NCBI GenBank assembly: GCA_002496485.1
Contig: DAJW01000135.1
Span: 1 to 24,260 of the forward strand
Source of the DNA: Euryarchaeota archaeon UBA36
GTDB taxonomy: Archaea > Thermoplasmatota > Poseidoniia > Poseidoniales > Thalassarchaeaceae
Reading direction: 5' to 3'
DNA length: 24,260 nt
The notes below the pieces were generated by a model. That model was given only the letters and a program-made list of their open reading frames with translations, ran no database searches and was not told the origin of the DNA. Position numbers and translations under genes: made by a program. How positions within the stretch are numbered: position 1 is the first letter of the stretch; every line of letters begins with the position of its first letter. Below, piece by piece: positions 23,036-24,260 of this stretch.

Positions 23036-24208
23036 ATGGATAATAATGACCTTCCTTTCCGCCGGCATATGACTCGTATCGGAGTACTGGTAAATCCTGA
23101 TGCAGGTTTGGGTGGAAAGCTAGGTTTGAAGGGTAGTGACGGCCAAGCTGATATTGCAAGATCAATGGGCGCTGAAGACAGATCAGGACCTAGAATGGAA
23201 AAAATGCTAACATACTTCACTTCCATAGATAGGACACAAAACATAGAATGGATAACCAGTGATGGTAGAATGGGAAGTGATTGGTTTCCTAACAAATTTA
23301 ATTATAAAATCGAATTTCATCATCAATCGAAAGGAAAAACTTCTGCTTCTGATACCAGTGACGCTGTAAAAATATTACTAGAATCTAATATAGATATACT
23401 AATCTATGGTGGTGGAGATGGTACAACTAGAGACATAGTAAGTAACTTACAGAAATTTGGCCAACCTGAGCTACCAATAATAGGCGTTCCATCGGGAGTT
23501 AAGATGCATTCAGGATGCTTTGCTACTTCCCCCAAAGCTGCTGCTGAAGTTCTTTCATCTTGGATTAGAGGTGACTTATTAGTTTCCAATACTGAAGTTT
23601 TAGATCTCGATGAAGAAAAATATAGACAAGGAAAATGGATTGTTAGATTGTATGCTGAAGCAATGACTCCCAATTCTCCCAAATGGATGCAAGGATCAAA
23701 GGAATTAATCCAAACCGATTCCGAGGAAGAGATTATTCAAGGAATTAGTGAACATATTTCCGAATCTCTTGTCCAAGAAGATAGTATGATAATTTGGGGA
23801 TCAGGTGGGACTCTGAGAACAATTGGTGAAATACTTGGCTTCAATCTGACTACGCTTGGAATAGATATTTCAATCGGAAAATCTCAAATTGCATCAGACT
23901 TGAATGAGCAACAAATTACAGAATATATTCAAAATCATTCCGGACCTATATCGTTATTATTGTCTCCAATGGGCGGTCAAGGCTTCTTGATAGGAAGGGG
24001 CAATTTACAATTATCTCCAATAGTTATTACAATGATCGGAATTGATAATATCTTAGGAATAGTCACTCCATCTAAATTACTAAGCGTTAGAAAGCTCAGG
24101 ATAGACACAGGAGACGATGATTTAGATAATCAGTTCTCAGAACTAAAATATATGAAAGTAATACAAGGATTTAGGACTACTAGGATATTACCAATAGAAG
24201 TGACTTAG
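23036..24208 (+). CDS. Archaeal ATP-NAD/AcoX-type kinase (COG3199)
   Basis: This 390-residue protein matches the archaeal branch of NAD kinases. IGVLVNPDAGLGGKLGLKG lies at about 14-32. LIYGGGDGTTRDI (about 121-133) contains the catalytic GGDGT, IIGVPSGVKMHSGCFATSP (about 145-163) follows, and the C-terminal part has LLSPMGGQGFLIGRGNLQLS. The family phosphorylates NAD to NADP, or resembles AcoX of unknown role. VPSGVKMHSG is characteristic of the COG3199 group, distinct from the shorter bacterial NadK. I chose ATG 23036 for its GGGAGG ribosome binding site, although sequence alignable with the family begins at MTRIGVLVNPDAG (ATG 23069). The gene is divergent from carbamate kinase, and its 3' end overlaps the probable minus-strand gene at the window edge by 3 bp. 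Confidence 0.88.
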   Translation: MDNNDLPFRRHMTRIGVLVNPDAGLGGKLGLKGSDGQADIARSMGAEDRSGPRMEKMLTYFTSIDRTQNIEWITSDGRMGSDWFPNKFNYKIEFHHQSKGKTSASDTSDAVKILLESNIDILIYGGGDGTTRDIVSNLQKFGQPELPIIGVPSGVKMHSGCFATSPKAAAEVLSSWIRGDLLVSNTEVLDLDEEKYRQGKWIVRLYAEAMTPNSPKWMQGSKELIQTDSEEEIIQGISEHISESLVQEDSMIIWGSGGTLRTIGEILGFNLTTLGIDISIGKSQIASDLNEQQITEYIQNHSGPISLLLSPMGGQGFLIGRGNLQLSPIVITMIGIDNILGIVTPSKLLSVRKLRIDTGDDDLDNQFSELKYMKVIQGFRTTRILPIEVT

Positions 24209-24260
24209 ATTTTCAAACCACTAGCAGCCATCAATAACCCAAGAAAAGGTGGGCTGGGTC
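24205..24260 (-). CDS. Probable C-terminal end of a minus-strand gene, cut by window edge
   Basis: One minus-strand frame reads PSPPFLGLLMAASGLKI and ends at TAA (24205-24207). The other two minus frames reach stops sooner. The sequence is protein-like, and the stop-over-stop arrangement with the NAD kinase gene fits the other convergent junctions in this window. With only 17 residues I cannot name a family. Confidence 0.45.
   Translation of the reverse strand, partial: PSPPFLGLLMAASGLKI

Noticed and set aside
1..24260. tRNA/rRNA genes, CRISPR arrays, insertion sequences, phage genes
   Set aside because: None is visible. Nearly all sequence is accounted for by coding regions, and the spacers are too short. 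The longest is about 140 bp (288-428) and shows no clear structure.

Overview
The window reads as a compact, AT-rich chromosomal segment of an archaeon, most likely a euryarchaeal lineage related to the uncultivated marine Thermoplasmatota (Marine Group II/III). The archaeal signature comes from several genes together: a SelB-like elongation-factor paralogue without a nucleotide-binding loop, a Taw2-type wyosine tRNA enzyme (FSxGN and LGxxPSS motifs), an archaeal-type ATP-NAD kinase, a JAMM/MPN metalloprotease, and ribosome binding sites that match the archaeal GGAGGTGAT consensus. Mixed in are families that are mainly bacterial: UvrC, oligoribonuclease and a ThrRS with the bacterial editing domain. 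The phylum-level placement is inference. No rRNA, tRNA, CRISPR array, insertion sequence or prophage is visible.

Layout. 1-287 (-): N-terminal part of a short-chain dehydrogenase. 429-1779 (+): small DUF3147-like membrane protein, then the SelB-like protein. 1783-3057 (-): MFS exporter, divergent from oligoribonuclease (3137-3670, +). 3673-8099 (-): apparent operon uvrC, taw2, JAMM protease, aldo-keto reductase. 8127-10319 (+): winged-helix/STAND ATPase, followed by a 1542-residue cell-surface protein (10365-14993, +). 14959-18139: two divergent glycosyltransferases (GT2 on -, GT4 on +) and an AI-2E-family membrane protein (+). 18124-23009 (-): apparent five-gene operon of carbamate kinase, thrS, an 86-residue orphan, an M29/NicX-like protein that has lost expected metal ligands, and a thiamine-pyrophosphokinase-like protein. 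23036-24208 (+): archaeal NAD kinase, divergent from carbamate kinase. 24205-24260 (-): probable C-terminal end of another gene.

Themes. Genes are packed very tightly: all five convergent junctions are 2-3 bp apart or overlap, and two divergent pairs have start codons less than about 30 bp apart. Information processing (UvrC, Taw2, SelB-like, ThrRS, Orn) is interleaved with cell-envelope functions (surface protein, two glycosyltransferases, MFS, AI-2E). The least understood items are the JAMM protease in the uvrC-taw2 operon, the P-loop-less SelB-like factor, the wHTH-STAND ATPase, the degenerate M29/NicX-like protein and the 86-residue orphan. I see no clear new multi-gene defence system or mobile element. 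The novelty lies in these single proteins and their contexts.
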